A stretch of DNA of 64,000 nucleotides from Promerops cafer (taxonomy: Eukaryota > Chordata > Aves > Passeriformes > Nectariniidae): positions 434,001 to 498,000 of the forward strand of contig VZSE01005866.1 in NCBI GenBank assembly GCA_013398275.1, read 5' to 3'. The translations under genes were made by a program, and so were the position numbers. Shown piece by piece: positions 52,326 to 63,200 of the stretch (positions are counted from its first letter, which is position 1; each line of letters starts with the position of its first letter). Below the pieces are notes generated by a model. That model saw only the letters and a list, made by a program, of their open reading frames with translations. It ran no database searches and was not told the DNA's origin.

Positions 52326-52356
52326 CTTGGCACTGTTCTTTTAGGACAGTGCCAAG
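52326..52356. repeat. 13-bp hairpin, 5-nt loop
   Basis: CTTGGCACTGTTC (52326-52338) pairs with GGACAGTGCCAAG (52344-52356) with one G/U wobble; loop TTTTA. The arms carry TTGGCA and TGCCAA, which resemble NFI half sites, but the spacing is far from the usual TTGGC-N5-GCCAA. Confidence 0.85.
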
Positions 52357-53388
52357 GCAGTGGCAGTAAGAAAAGTACTTGTAGCAGTAACTGTTTCAGT
52401 TAATAGGCTTGTTTAATGTGATGATTGGAAAATATGGAAAAATCTTGAAGGAGAATCACAGAGGTAGCTTTTTATAGTGTTTTGGATTACTGTAATATTG
52501 ATCCTAATTCTTGTACAGAAAAGTTGAATAATATTTAATGATGAGTGTCTTGTGTTAAATGCTGTAAAAGGCAGAAGCAACTATTATAATTTTGTAATAA
52601 TCCATAATACTCCATCTTCTGTGCTCCATCCCTTTGCTCTAATTGGTGAATCCCTGAACAGACAGCTCCTTTGGGATCATTCCTTGCACCAGCTTCCAAG
52701 TGCTGTCGTGACCTCACACAACAGAGAAAAAGGCTGTCTGCTGGGTCCTAGTCCCACTAAGTAAAGAGAAGGAATGGATTACAATAGCTTCTTCATGGTG
52801 AGACAATCCAGTCAGAAGATGAGATTGACAGAAATGATTATGAGCTTCTGATGAAGAACCTCAACATGTTTCATTCTGATGTGCGTTACCTCCTTGGAAA
52901 CATGTATCTTCTGATTTTGGTTAATGAGAAGTTGACAAATTCCCTCTATTTCTGACCTATTTTGCGGCTGTTCTCAAGTTTTCAGAAAATAGCTGAGGGA
53001 CACAGATATATTTTTCTTCACCTCCTATGAGCAGATGATGAGGTAAGTATTGACCTCCATTGCTTCCACTCAAGTTGAAACATGGTATAGAAGTTCCAGT
53101 TATTTAGTACTCACACCTTGAAAGCCCTGTCTCTAAATAATCTATGTTGTCTGTATTCAGGCTGTAGCTTCAGTATTTCTTATGGTCTATAGGATAATTG
53201 GAAGAGATGTATCTAATTCAGACAGAATAACTCTGTCTGAGAATAATAAACAGAATAATAGAAGGGAACTGCAAATCATGCCTGGGTCTTGATTACTGCC
53301 ACAGTAAGAAGCTATTTTTTCAATATAATTACTGATAATGTTTAAAGATTATTATTAATTTTGAGATTAACTACAATTATGACTTTCT

Positions 53389-53423
53389 CAGTGACCTATG
53401 TGATTTTAACACACAGGTCACTG
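53389..53423. repeat. 14-bp hairpin, 7-nt loop
   Basis: CAGTGACCTATGTG (53389-53402) pairs with CACACAGGTCACTG (53410-53423) with one mismatch; loop ATTTTAA. The arms place TGACCT and AGGTCA (nuclear-receptor half-site hexamers) in everted orientation 18 bases apart, which is not a standard receptor spacing. Confidence 0.85.
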
Positions 53424-54488
53424 TGAAATGTACATGTAAAATTCTTAAAGGGCATTCATCAGTATCAAAGGCTCTGATTCTGGATGAAAGGAATGATTAT
53501 TGTGTTCAGGTAAAAGAAAAACTAAAAAGAAAACAAAAACATTATTTACTTCATGGAAAGTCAAGGTCTGTTAAATGACAGAGTTTGTAGAAAATAACAA
53601 CTTGTTCCTTGCACATAAAAAACAAATGTTAGTGCTGCTGCAGAGAACAGGGATCAGCTTCTGAAGTGGTTTTTCCATTGGCAAAAACAATTTGGGACTA
53701 TATTTTTCCAGTTTTGTAATCAAACAGGCTGGTTCCTGGGGAAAAAACAGAAAAAAAAGAAGTAATCAAAGATGTGTGTTTCTGTATGTTACTCTGGTAA
53801 AACCAGAGTAGAAAACCAGAAAGAAAATAAAGAATTAATTGTTGAGGGTTTTTTTAAGAAAACCCTGTACTGATTCAAGTAAATTTTGAATTTATGGCTC
53901 AGCAGCCAGCAAGGGACTCCATATGATAAAGGTGATTATATTTTTCACATGAGTGACAAAACCAAAAGCATGTCAGTATTGTTCTGCAAGAATGGAGTTG
54001 TTAGCACTTTGTTCCAAATCCACTTTGAATAATTATTTTCTCCTTACCTAATTTCCCCTGCAGTTCAAAGTAGATGCAACGTTCAATTTCTATTATAAAA
54101 TATTGTGTAAAATCACTATAGCCCCTGAAAATTCACCTTAGAGCCAGCTACGATTCCTGGGCCTGAAAAAATTCTTGCATGGTGTACATTAAATTTGGAA
54201 AGAACTTTGTGATCTGGGTGAAGTGATATGCATATATGAATATATAACATCACTATATGTTAGGTAAAGTAGGGCCTTCTAGCTAAAACAAGTCAAATGG
54301 TATAAGATTAGCCAAACCTTTGATAGGAGGGAATGAATCAATACATTACTCTTTAGATCTTTTTTTCTCTTCATTCACAGTTCTATCAATTACTTGATCA
54401 GAACCTTTTCTGTGGATGGAGATAGGAGATGAAAAAGAGAGAAAAAGGTTGACTAAAGAGAGAAATTCTGTTTTAGCTTAATCCTCAG

Positions 54489-54707
54489 CTGAAAGACCTG
54501 TAACTTTCATGAAGTCAGATTGTACCACAATGGAGGAGCATACTCCTTCCATCACAAGAAACATCCCTGCTTCATATCTCCCCTTCATATCTCTTGCATC
54601 TCAATACAGGAATATTGCTCTTAACAGCCATACTTTCCTTCCTAATGTTAGACTGGCTGTTAATACAATCTTGAGATCTCTGAAAAGATGGGGCATTTAC
54701 TCCACTG
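54489..54707 (+). other. Candidate 219-nt coding exon, unrecognised
   Basis: An acceptor (TTTTAGCTTAATCCTCAG, to 54488) and a near-consensus donor (CCACTG|GTAAGT at 54708) enclose 219 bases open in one frame for its whole length (72 codons, two leading and one trailing base; symmetric phase 1). The other two frames stop early. The peptide starts ERPVTFMKSDCTTMEEHTPS and ends VNTILRSLKRWGIYSTG. It has no signal peptide or membrane segment and no motif I recognise. Symmetric phase-1 exons are common in extracellular modules, but this one shows no fold signature. Unspliced, the frame stops at 54770-54772. It is the longest fully open splice-bounded segment that I found. Confidence 0.25.
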
Positions 54708-55635
54708 GTAAGTGCTTTAAGATGGGGGAAGAAGAGGGCAGAAAAAGTCAGGCATGCATTTGGGGCTACTGATAGAAGGTATCATTTGACTTTATACCAG
54801 TGATTCTAAAAGCTTGTTGTTTTCCAAAATACACAATAGACTTATTAAGAAATAGAATTTTTAAGCAATGAAAAAAATTACTTATTTTTTTTCTTCTGTC
54901 CCAGTTATCATGCGGGATACTTGACTTATTTTTCAAGCTTGAAAAAAAGTATTTTTAGATAAATCTCATTATTTTTCTCCCCTCATGTAAAATTTTTGCA
55001 CCAAGAGAGGGGCATGACTTTTGTCGGCAGAAAAAAAAAATTGCTATATAATTTCCAGGTGCTTTTGCATTGGTCTTTTTTATAGACTTCTATGATTTGA
55101 ATATATTCTTTGAATTGAATACTTGATTTTGAAGTTATGTAATGTTTATTGTTTTTACCATCTTGATTTTTTTTCCTTGTACCATCTCTCCACAATTTTT
55201 CTTCTAATGCTGTACCTCCAACTATTGCAAGTGATTTTAAACAGTTGCCAACATGGCTTTGAACACTGGAAGTTATTATGTAAGTACTGGTGGTTAAGTA
55301 ATAAGGATACTTAGCTCCCTCAGCACAAAAATATGCATCACTTAACAAGTTACACTTTTTTAAAATCTTTAAGCCAAGAATCCAAAATAGGATACTGAGA
55401 CCCAGTTCCATTATCCACTTCCTAAAAATAGGTTGGAGATAATTATTACTGGTTGATCATTAACTGATCACTCATTGATCCTGTTGAGAATCTGAAGCTA
55501 ATTTGCTTTTGCTTCTTAGTAAGTGAAGTACATATTCCTTCATCAATATAGAAATTGTCAGTACTTTATGGATTCTGTATATTTTTTTCCCTTAAAAGAA
55601 TGTAACTAATGCTCCTTTATCCATCCCCTATTCAG
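54708..55635. other. AT-rich DNA with a 142-codon minus-strand open frame
   Basis: The frame on the minus strand from 55411 to 54983 is the longest ATG-to-stop frame in the window. It begins MELGLSILFWILGLKIL and is rich in Lys, Asn, Ser and Ile, as expected from AT-rich DNA. No conserved domain, retroelement motif or promoter context was recognised. Treated as unconfirmed. Confidence 0.3.
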
Positions 55636-55861
55636 ATCAATGACAATATCACTACTGAGTTCAAGACCCCCAAAATCACACATTTTTATGTACCCTAAAG
55701 GAGTAATTGAGATAATTTCTGATGACAAGTGTCTTATATCAGACATAGTGAATTCAACCTGTATTCCCCAAAATCAAGCAAAAGAAAACATAAAGATCAG
55801 ATTTGGTGGTAGGGTAGAAGATATCTCAACTGTAAAAACAGTAATTCTACAAAATGAATAG
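55636..55861 (+). other. Candidate terminal exon, unrecognised
   Basis: The pyrimidine-rich acceptor CTCCTTTATCCATCCCCTATTCAG ends at 55635. With one leading base the frame is open for 74 codons to a TAG at 55859-55861, containing YPKGVIEIISDDKCLISDIV and ending VKTVILQNE. The peptide looks soluble and is not recognised. Its required entry phase does not match the exit phase of 54489-54707, so the two cannot be joined directly. Confidence 0.2.
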
Positions 55862-57585
55862 TTTCAAATGGCATATTTAATTTTCTGTGAAATATATGTC
55901 ACCTGTACAAATGTGCATTGAAGAGGTGCTGTTGTGAATTTAAAATTTGCCTGAAAAAGCAGAATTTTTCTTTTTATACTGTACAACCTAAAGAATAATT
56001 TTTTAAAAGTGACATCAAGTGCTTTTAATGTTCCAACTTGTCAGTAAACGTTACAAATAATCACTAGTTGTATCCATAAAAATGAATGCCAGTTTCAAAA
56101 CTAGATTATAAATTTGCATGCAGATTATGCAATTTGAGTAACGATTATAATGTCTCATTTTTCAGAGATTTTAATATGTGTTATCAACATGTCTGTTTCT
56201 AGATTTGGTCCAGAGATTTGAAAAACAATTTTCAGAAGACCTTTCTTTATAGTTATAAAATTATAAAAAATCTCTGCTGCTATTTGCCTGTCCTAAATTT
56301 ATGTAACTTATGTCTGTGTAATTATTCCTCAGGGTTAGGTGTCTTTAAAGGCACCAGCTACTGAACAAAGATGATTCCATTATTTTTTCTTTGTAGGATT
56401 TCATTTTTTAATGATAAATTTGTTTGCTTTCACATCTATGGCTGTATGCAGGGATTACTTAAATGGCAATTTTAGAGGTGCCAAAAGCAAGGGTTATTTC
56501 ATTGGAAAAGACCCATAAAATAGTGAGTACTGAGCCAAGGAGCAGAGTGGAAGGCTCTGTCTCCAGTGTCATTTAATTACCTATTTAGGAATTGTCCTCT
56601 GGGTGTGATTAATACAATCAATAAACTGACTGTCTCTAGTAATACCTGTCATATGTCTATACTTTCATTTTACAGATAATTTGAAACATGTTTCCTTTCT
56701 GACCTCAATTTTACATGCATTGCAAAAATTTTTCTTATTTAATTTTGATCATCAGTTTGATCATCCAATAAATTTGATAATCTAATTTCTTCCATGAAGA
56801 CTGAGAATGATTGACCCCCCCCAAATCTGTGTACAGCATGCTTTATGGAAAAGAAACCTAATTCCCTAGAAAATAGATTTGTATTTTAGAATATTGTCTG
56901 AAGGACTGTTGTATTTCTGCAAAACTTATTTACCTTATTTCTAGTGCATCCAAAAGGGCATCTTTGTGCTTTCCTATGGACATTGAGCTTTCATACAGAA
57001 AAATACACACTAGAGAGCAAGGTGTATAATTTACACTATTAGTCTACAGTAATTCAATAAAACTTGCATTATCTATATTACCTATTTGTAAAAAATTTTA
57101 CCTTGTATTCATTTAAAAAATTGGTTTGAAAGATCACATTAGAAGACTGAAGCTTGGAGTGACACATTTACAAAAAAACCCTTACTATAAAAACCTCTTG
57201 TAGTTTTAAATTTAATTCCTCAAGACTTCAAATCTTTCTCTACTGCATTACCATCAAAGATAGTGACATCTATTTTTTTCCTTCTTATAAGAACATAGTG
57301 ACCTACTGCTACTTTTTTGCCTTCATAGGCTTTTTTGTAAACTATAGGGTAAAGGAGGGGTAGATTTTATATTACTTGGCATGTTCCTTGAAAAGATGAA
57401 GATGATACACATCAGAATAGGGACACTGACAGATGAATTGCAGCAGTGGTGTCTTAAGCAAGCTGAATCAACTTGGATGTAAATTTGCCTGAATCAGCGA
57501 CTTCAATCATTGCAGTTTGTGAGGCAAAGAATGAAATATCAGATGTTCCTATTTATATTCTGATATTCTGGTTAGATAAGCATGA

Positions 57586-57642
57586 CTTCCTTCCTTCCTT
57601 CCTTCCTTCCTTCCTTCCTTCCTTCCTTCCTTCCTTCCTTCN
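57586..57642. repeat. (CTTC)14 microsatellite ending in gap N
   Basis: Fourteen uninterrupted CTTC units (56 bases) are followed by a single N at 57642 and then TTATGAAA. The true array length is unknown because of the gap. Confidence 0.95.
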
Positions 57643-59280
57643 TTATGAAATTGCATCATGCAATGCCATTAGTCATTTTATTAAAGTCCACATTAAAAGC
57701 AATTTGATGTTTGGGGTTCCCAGTATTTTGGTAACAAGGCACTTGCTTTGAATTTCCAGAAGGATTTCTGTTCTTCATGCCCAATTTATGGTCATTTTCT
57801 TCTTGTGTCACATTATCCTTAATATGAAATGACATTTTTCTCTTTTTGATACAGTGCCTCTTGATATATCTGCAGAGGGCAATCATATCAAACCTTGGAC
57901 TTTTGGCAGGCTAAAACTCTGGTTCTTCTCTCACACAGTATCTATTTCTCTGTGATATCTATAGCTCTTTTCTGTATCTGTAGCAGGAATGATCAGAAGA
58001 TTTGTGAAATTTGAAAGCCCTTTGAGCCTCCTGTGGTCACAGAAATGCTTCTTTCTCTCTGCAGAGGTTGAGAAGCCCTTGCCGAATTTGCTCAGAGGGA
58101 TCTTGTTCTCTCTGAGTGTGGTGTGGGGGTGATTTGGTGCTGAACAAGGCAGGAACGCTGCCATAGTCCCACAGTAAAGAAAATTTTGTCTTCTCTTATA
58201 CCTGTGATGTAATAACTAATAGGTTTGGATGTTCATAAGCTGGCTGAAGTGCATAGTAAAAGGTGGTTTAGCTTATAACCTCACAATGCTGAGTATTCTG
58301 ACCTGAAATCCTGCAAGTGTGGGAGCACCTGATTCCTGTTTATTTTTGTGTACCTAAATTGCTGAGTTATAATTTGTAGGAAAATGGGAGTTTTAGAATG
58401 GAAGTAGAACATAAGTAGGTGTGATTAATTTTCATTCTTGTACTGAGCATATTTCTTTTACAGTTGCAGAAACCTGAGCTGCTTAGGTTCAGGTGATAAT
58501 TTGAACGGTTCCTTCGAGTAGCAACGTGGGTGAAAAATAAGGTCTCAGGAAGGTCTGCCAATGAAGACTGCCACTCAAAGACAGAAATTCTATTTACCAA
58601 GTAGAGATAGGGATCTTTAGAAAGATATCTTTGAAATAATTTTCAACGTAATATGAAAAAATTTGAACAAGCCTAATTTATGCAAACTGCATGTTATGCC
58701 ACTCTGTGTAATGTATATATTACACTGTTGAAGACTGTGGTCTCATCACTACACTGAAAATTTTGTAACAGATTAGAGTGAGATGAAGATTTTTTCGGTA
58801 GTCCAATCTAAGCTCATTTACAGCTATTTTGAGACAATGGATGCTCTCATCCTTTCATTACTTTGCAACTCTCATCATGTGAGTGTGACCAAATTATTTG
58901 AAACTCACATGCTTATCCAGAGACAATGCAGGGTGAGATTCTGGAAAAATTCAGTGAATACAATGCAGATTTGTTGTGTATCTATGTAAAAACCACTTAA
59001 AAATATTGATAAACAAATCTATCTGAATGCAATTTTCCACATTTAATTTTTTAGACTAGCGTAGATCATGCATAAAATTTTTAAAATTAATTCCTTAAAA
59101 ATATTTAATAGTAAAAATTAAATTAGCATTTATTAACTGTTCTTGATTTGCCTTTTTTAAATTTTGTAAGTTAACAGTGAAAAAATGAGAAAACACCTCT
59201 GTCTTTCTAATCCCCACTCAAGTCTTTGAGATTTCTTTGCCTGCTTAAAAAAGAAAATTAAAATATGTAATCAGATGCTA

Positions 59281-59309
59281 TTTATTTATTTATTTATTTG
59301 TTTATTTAT
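59281..59309. repeat. (TTTA)n microsatellite
   Basis: About seven TTTA units with one G substitution. Confidence 0.9.
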
Positions 59310-59809
59310 ATCAAAGCTTTATGATATTTCATTAAGGAAATAAGGCAGTGAGGCCACTTTATCAAACATTCAGAAATTTAGCATGAAATAAAGCCAAAAC
59401 TGTACCCCCTTAAAGTAAGAAAGATTTTGATTATGTGTAATAATAGCTGCATAGGGAAGATTGTTTTATTTTAGCTGATTTAAAATAGGATCTATAAAGA
59501 GAAAAGCTTCATGACAATGTTTGCTACTCTATTTTCTTCTGATTTCTTTTTTAGAAAACCAATGGCTTAATTTTATAAGACTTTGCAGGATATATAAAAC
59601 TCTCACCAACTATTGATATTTTCTTCTGCCATTTGAGAAATGAACAGTAATTCAGAAATAATAATAATGATAATGACAAAAAATGTTGGGAAATTTTATG
59701 CAGTGGGGCTTATTTTATGTCTTTTTTTTTGTAGCAAAACCAATTTGGACATGTGTAAGCAAAATGTACAAACCTAAAGAAAATAAACTTGTTGAAAACC
59801 AGATATATT

Positions 59810-60249
59810 CACAGAATGGGAAGGTTGGAAGGGACCACAGTGGGTCGATGTGGTCCAGCCACCCTGCTTGAGCAGGGTCATCCCAGAGCACATGCCACAG
59901 GATTGTGTCCAGACAGTTCCTGAGTATCTCCAGTGAGGGAGACTCCACCACCTCTCTGGGAAATCTGTTCCAGTGCTCGGTCACCCACACAGTAAAGAAG
60001 TTCTTCCTCATGTTCAGGTGGAACTTCCTGTGCATCAGTTTCTGCCCACTGCCTCCTGTCCTGTTGCTCAGCAGTGCTGAGCAGAGCCTGTTCTATCCTC
60101 TTGTCAGCCTCTCTTGAGATACTGACAGGCATCAATGAGGTCCCCTCTCAGCTGTCTCTTCTCAAGGCTGAACAGACACAGTTCCCTCAAGCTTTCCTTG
60201 AGAGGTGATCCTGTCCCCCAGTCATCCTTGCTGCCCTCCACTGGACCCA
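59810..60249 (-). mobile_element. CR1 LINE, 5'-truncated 3' end (reverse)
   Basis: About 440 bases of CR1 in antisense orientation. At the plus-strand left edge, CACAGAATGGGAAGGTTGGA is the complement of the 3' end. The minus strand encodes the ORF2 C-terminus, with [20 protein letters not shown] and [17 protein letters not shown] in one frame. The copy stops near CTCCACTGGACCC, so it is 5'-truncated. It differs clearly from the copies at 27112 and 45231, especially near the 3' end (GGGACCACAGTGGGTCGATG), suggesting a different CR1 subfamily. It retains a fairly long undisrupted C-terminal reading frame. Confidence 0.95.
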
Positions 60250-63200
60250 GATAAAGAATGAACAATTTAATGGAAAAGGAAATAAAGGGCTATAATGGCC
60301 ATGTGAAAAATGCTGTAATGATGTACTAGCAAATGAGAAAATAAGACTTTAAATTTACATTTCATTAAAATGAATCAGTGTATAAAAGCACACAATTTTG
60401 AAGAGTACAAAAATAGTGTTTTCAACTGTCTGGTTAACCTTGTTTATCACAGGCATACTGTAATATCAGCCAATCACTGTGGAATTCATAATACTTTATT
60501 CTTCTATTCTTCATATTTATTTGGATATAAGTTTTGAAAGTGAGGTCATAAATGTTTTCTTAACTTACTAAAAGACATTTCTTTGGTTTTTATTCAATAA
60601 CTACGCTCCCATTAAAACAATGAAAAGCCCAATATCTGCAAGGTATAGATGAGTATATACAATAAGGTATGCACCATGAATTATAATTTGCTAATTATAC
60701 ACCAAGTTGCTTTTTAGGATGAAGTTTGGATAAAAACAGAGCCAAGATAAAGACAAAGTATATGATGCACAGGTAAACTCAAATACAGAATAAAGAAATA
60801 ATCCCAAAACAATTGTACCTGAAGGTGCTAGAACGAAGTAACGTAAAAAGTGTTGCTTAATAAGAAAATGAAATATCACGTAAGCAAGAGAACATAGAGT
60901 TTACTACCGGTATATTTTCATAGCAGGATTGCTTGAAAGATGCTGTTGCTATTATTTCTGTCAAAAAATGTAATGTCACTCATCTAATCTAGATAAATTT
61001 AATCTCATTTGTTTTAGGAGCTGCAATACTGGAGTGAGTAGACCAGAGATCTAACTTGCCCAGTATTTTTATTCTGACCTTAGGAAGGATATTATTTACT
61101 GTGTCTGTAGCAACAGAAAAAAAAGGAGAATTTCTCTGTTTTTTAATTCAGAAAAATTTTCTCTTTTCCTTTCCATTCCTCTGGGTCTTAAACTTCTGCT
61201 GGATAGAAATCGCTTAGCCTTACTCCTACAGTTTTGTACATATTCCAAAACAAAGATTATTTGTACTTGTAAGAATTCTGGATGTTTATAAGGGATATGT
61301 TATTTTTTTATCTCTAAGATTTTGCCCTCGGTAGCTTCAAGGAACAGTGAATTCTATTCTGCTGTGTGGAAGAAAAAGTATTTATTATAAATTTAGCATC
61401 CTTTAATTGAATTCTTTCATACATATTTATTACAAGAAATGGAGATGAGAAGCTCCCAACCATTTCCTGACTATCAATGCATGTGTTTTTTATTCTGATG
61501 TGCTTACATTAAAGCAAAGAGTAACATTTTTGTATCACCTTTTAAAAATGATTCCAACCTTACTGTTTTTCTACCCCTTTGTTAATTTCTCTGAATTTTT
61601 TTTTTTTCAGAGATTTGCGCTTCCTTTTCTGAACCTCTGTCATCTTGACACTTTTTTTGAAACCCAGTGATCAATGCTGCACATAATATTCTGGAGGAGG
61701 TCACATTTTAGATGGATGTGTGGTATTTTCTTGACTGTGATGGTACATTGAGCAATTGATGTTTTCTATTTCCTCCTTTTTTCTCTCTTCATTGTCAGTT
61801 AGTTTGGAAGTCACAAACCCTGTATACGAGTACCACACAGAAATTGAAAGGAGATATGATCACACTTTTCATTCTCTTCCTTCATATCACTGTTGAATTC
61901 AATTACTGCTGTCTTTGAAGTTTTCTGGCTCAGTTAGAAAGAATATCCTCTCCTTCGATAAGTGATTTGGTTTGGGGAGAAGTACTTGGATGGTGGCTGG
62001 GGTAAGGGCTGGTGCTGCTTTCCACTGAAAAAGGCATGCCTCTGAAGGCATCAGAGCTACACTGGGAGCTGGCGAGGACAGATGCCAGGAAAGCCTCTGA
62101 CTGCAGTCACTTCTAGACCCTTTAGAGGTCTAACCTGCATGCAGCAGGTTGGAGTGACAGTCTCTGGTCCTCTCATAGCAAGGGTTTACTACTAGAGGAT
62201 ATTCATGGTCATTTCCAACATCAACTATGATTTGAGGGAAAGAAGGAATTTTCCCTTTTGTCAGATTTTTTTACTTGGTAGTGTTATATATTACCTTGTT
62301 TCAGGGAACATCGGGGGGGTTTCATCAGAAAGTTCCCTTCTGTTGCAGAATTTCTAAACAAAGGCAGTATCCTTCATCACTTCAGCTTTCCTCCTCTGCT
62401 GTGTTTTCATTTTAAAGGCTTTTGATCTTTTATGTTAAGGGCTCCATTCTCTTGTCAGATGCTGAGGCATAATTTGTCCATTGAGGGGTGTTTGACATCT
62501 TGTGGGTGGGACACTGAAGAGTTTCACATCATCTGTGTATCAGATGTACTTCTGATTAAGTTGGTGGAAGTAGCCTTATAGGAACAGTGCTTTGTACTCT
62601 GAGTTCCTAAGTGTGTGTGGGAGGGGAAGAGGGAAAAGAGGAAGGGGTCAAGAGAAGTTATAAGGAAAGAAAGGATTTGGAGTGAATGTGAACATACCTG
62701 CATCCTTGAAGAGGGGTGTTGGCTGTATTTAGAGGGTGTGGCCTTAGACAGGAATGCAGTCTTCAAACCTGTTAATTGATTTTTCTTCAAGTAGTTAGAA
62801 CACAGACCAAAATGTATCCCTCACTGTAGCCTGCATTCTAGGCTGCGAAGCACCATTTCCACTGTCTAATCCACTTGCTTTACAAACATTATCTGGAGGT
62901 GGCTTCCAGCTATGCTCTGTGATTTTTGTGGGTTTTCAGAATCCTCTTTCTCCCTACAATTCTTAAGTTGAATTTTAGGAAACTAAGTCAGAGGTATATA
63001 CCTCATCAAAATGAACAAACAAGAAAAATTAGATATTTCGTGTGCTGTGGAATTTAAATCTCTCTTAGATTTGGATCTAAGATCTGTCTCAGATATAAAG
63101 GCTTTCCATAATAATGAATTCTACATGGATAGTCATAATCAGAAATAAACATCATGGGAAATTGTCCAAATGTCCAAATGCCCAAAAAATGTCCAAATTT

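Larger units (their letters stand above)
45381..54488. other. AT-rich non-coding DNA with scattered exon-like segments and hairpins
   Basis: No recognised gene. Holds a (TTTTG)n tract at 46974-46993, palindromes and hairpins at 47277-47294, 51288-51325, 52326-52356 and 53389-53423, a 17-base poly(A) at 50336-50352, and two weak exon candidates at 46515-46584 and 48286-48338. A canonical donor GATGAG|GTAAGT at 53043 follows an acceptor-like CAAGTTTTCAG (to 52982), but all three frames between them contain a stop. Confidence 0.5.
55862..59809. other. AT-rich non-coding DNA
   Basis: No gene recognised. Contains a short poly(C) run near 56814-56822, the TTCC microsatellite and gap at 57586-57642, a (TTTA)n tract at 59281-59309 and an ATA/ATG repeat at 59657-59676. 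The open frame at 57473-57751 runs through the microsatellite and is an artefact. Confidence 0.6.

Noticed and set aside
52983..53042. Segment between an acceptor-like site and a perfect donor GAG|GTAAGT at 53043
   Set aside because: All three frames contain a stop, so it cannot be an internal coding exon; a non-coding exon remains possible but is unsupported.
57473..57751. 92-codon open frame with a LPSF repeat
   Set aside because: The repeat peptide comes from translating the TTCC microsatellite, and the frame crosses an assembly gap.
59715..60135. Overlapping minus-strand open frames of 106 and 85 codons
   Set aside because: One is the CR1 ORF2 C-terminus and the other is an alternative frame of the same element.
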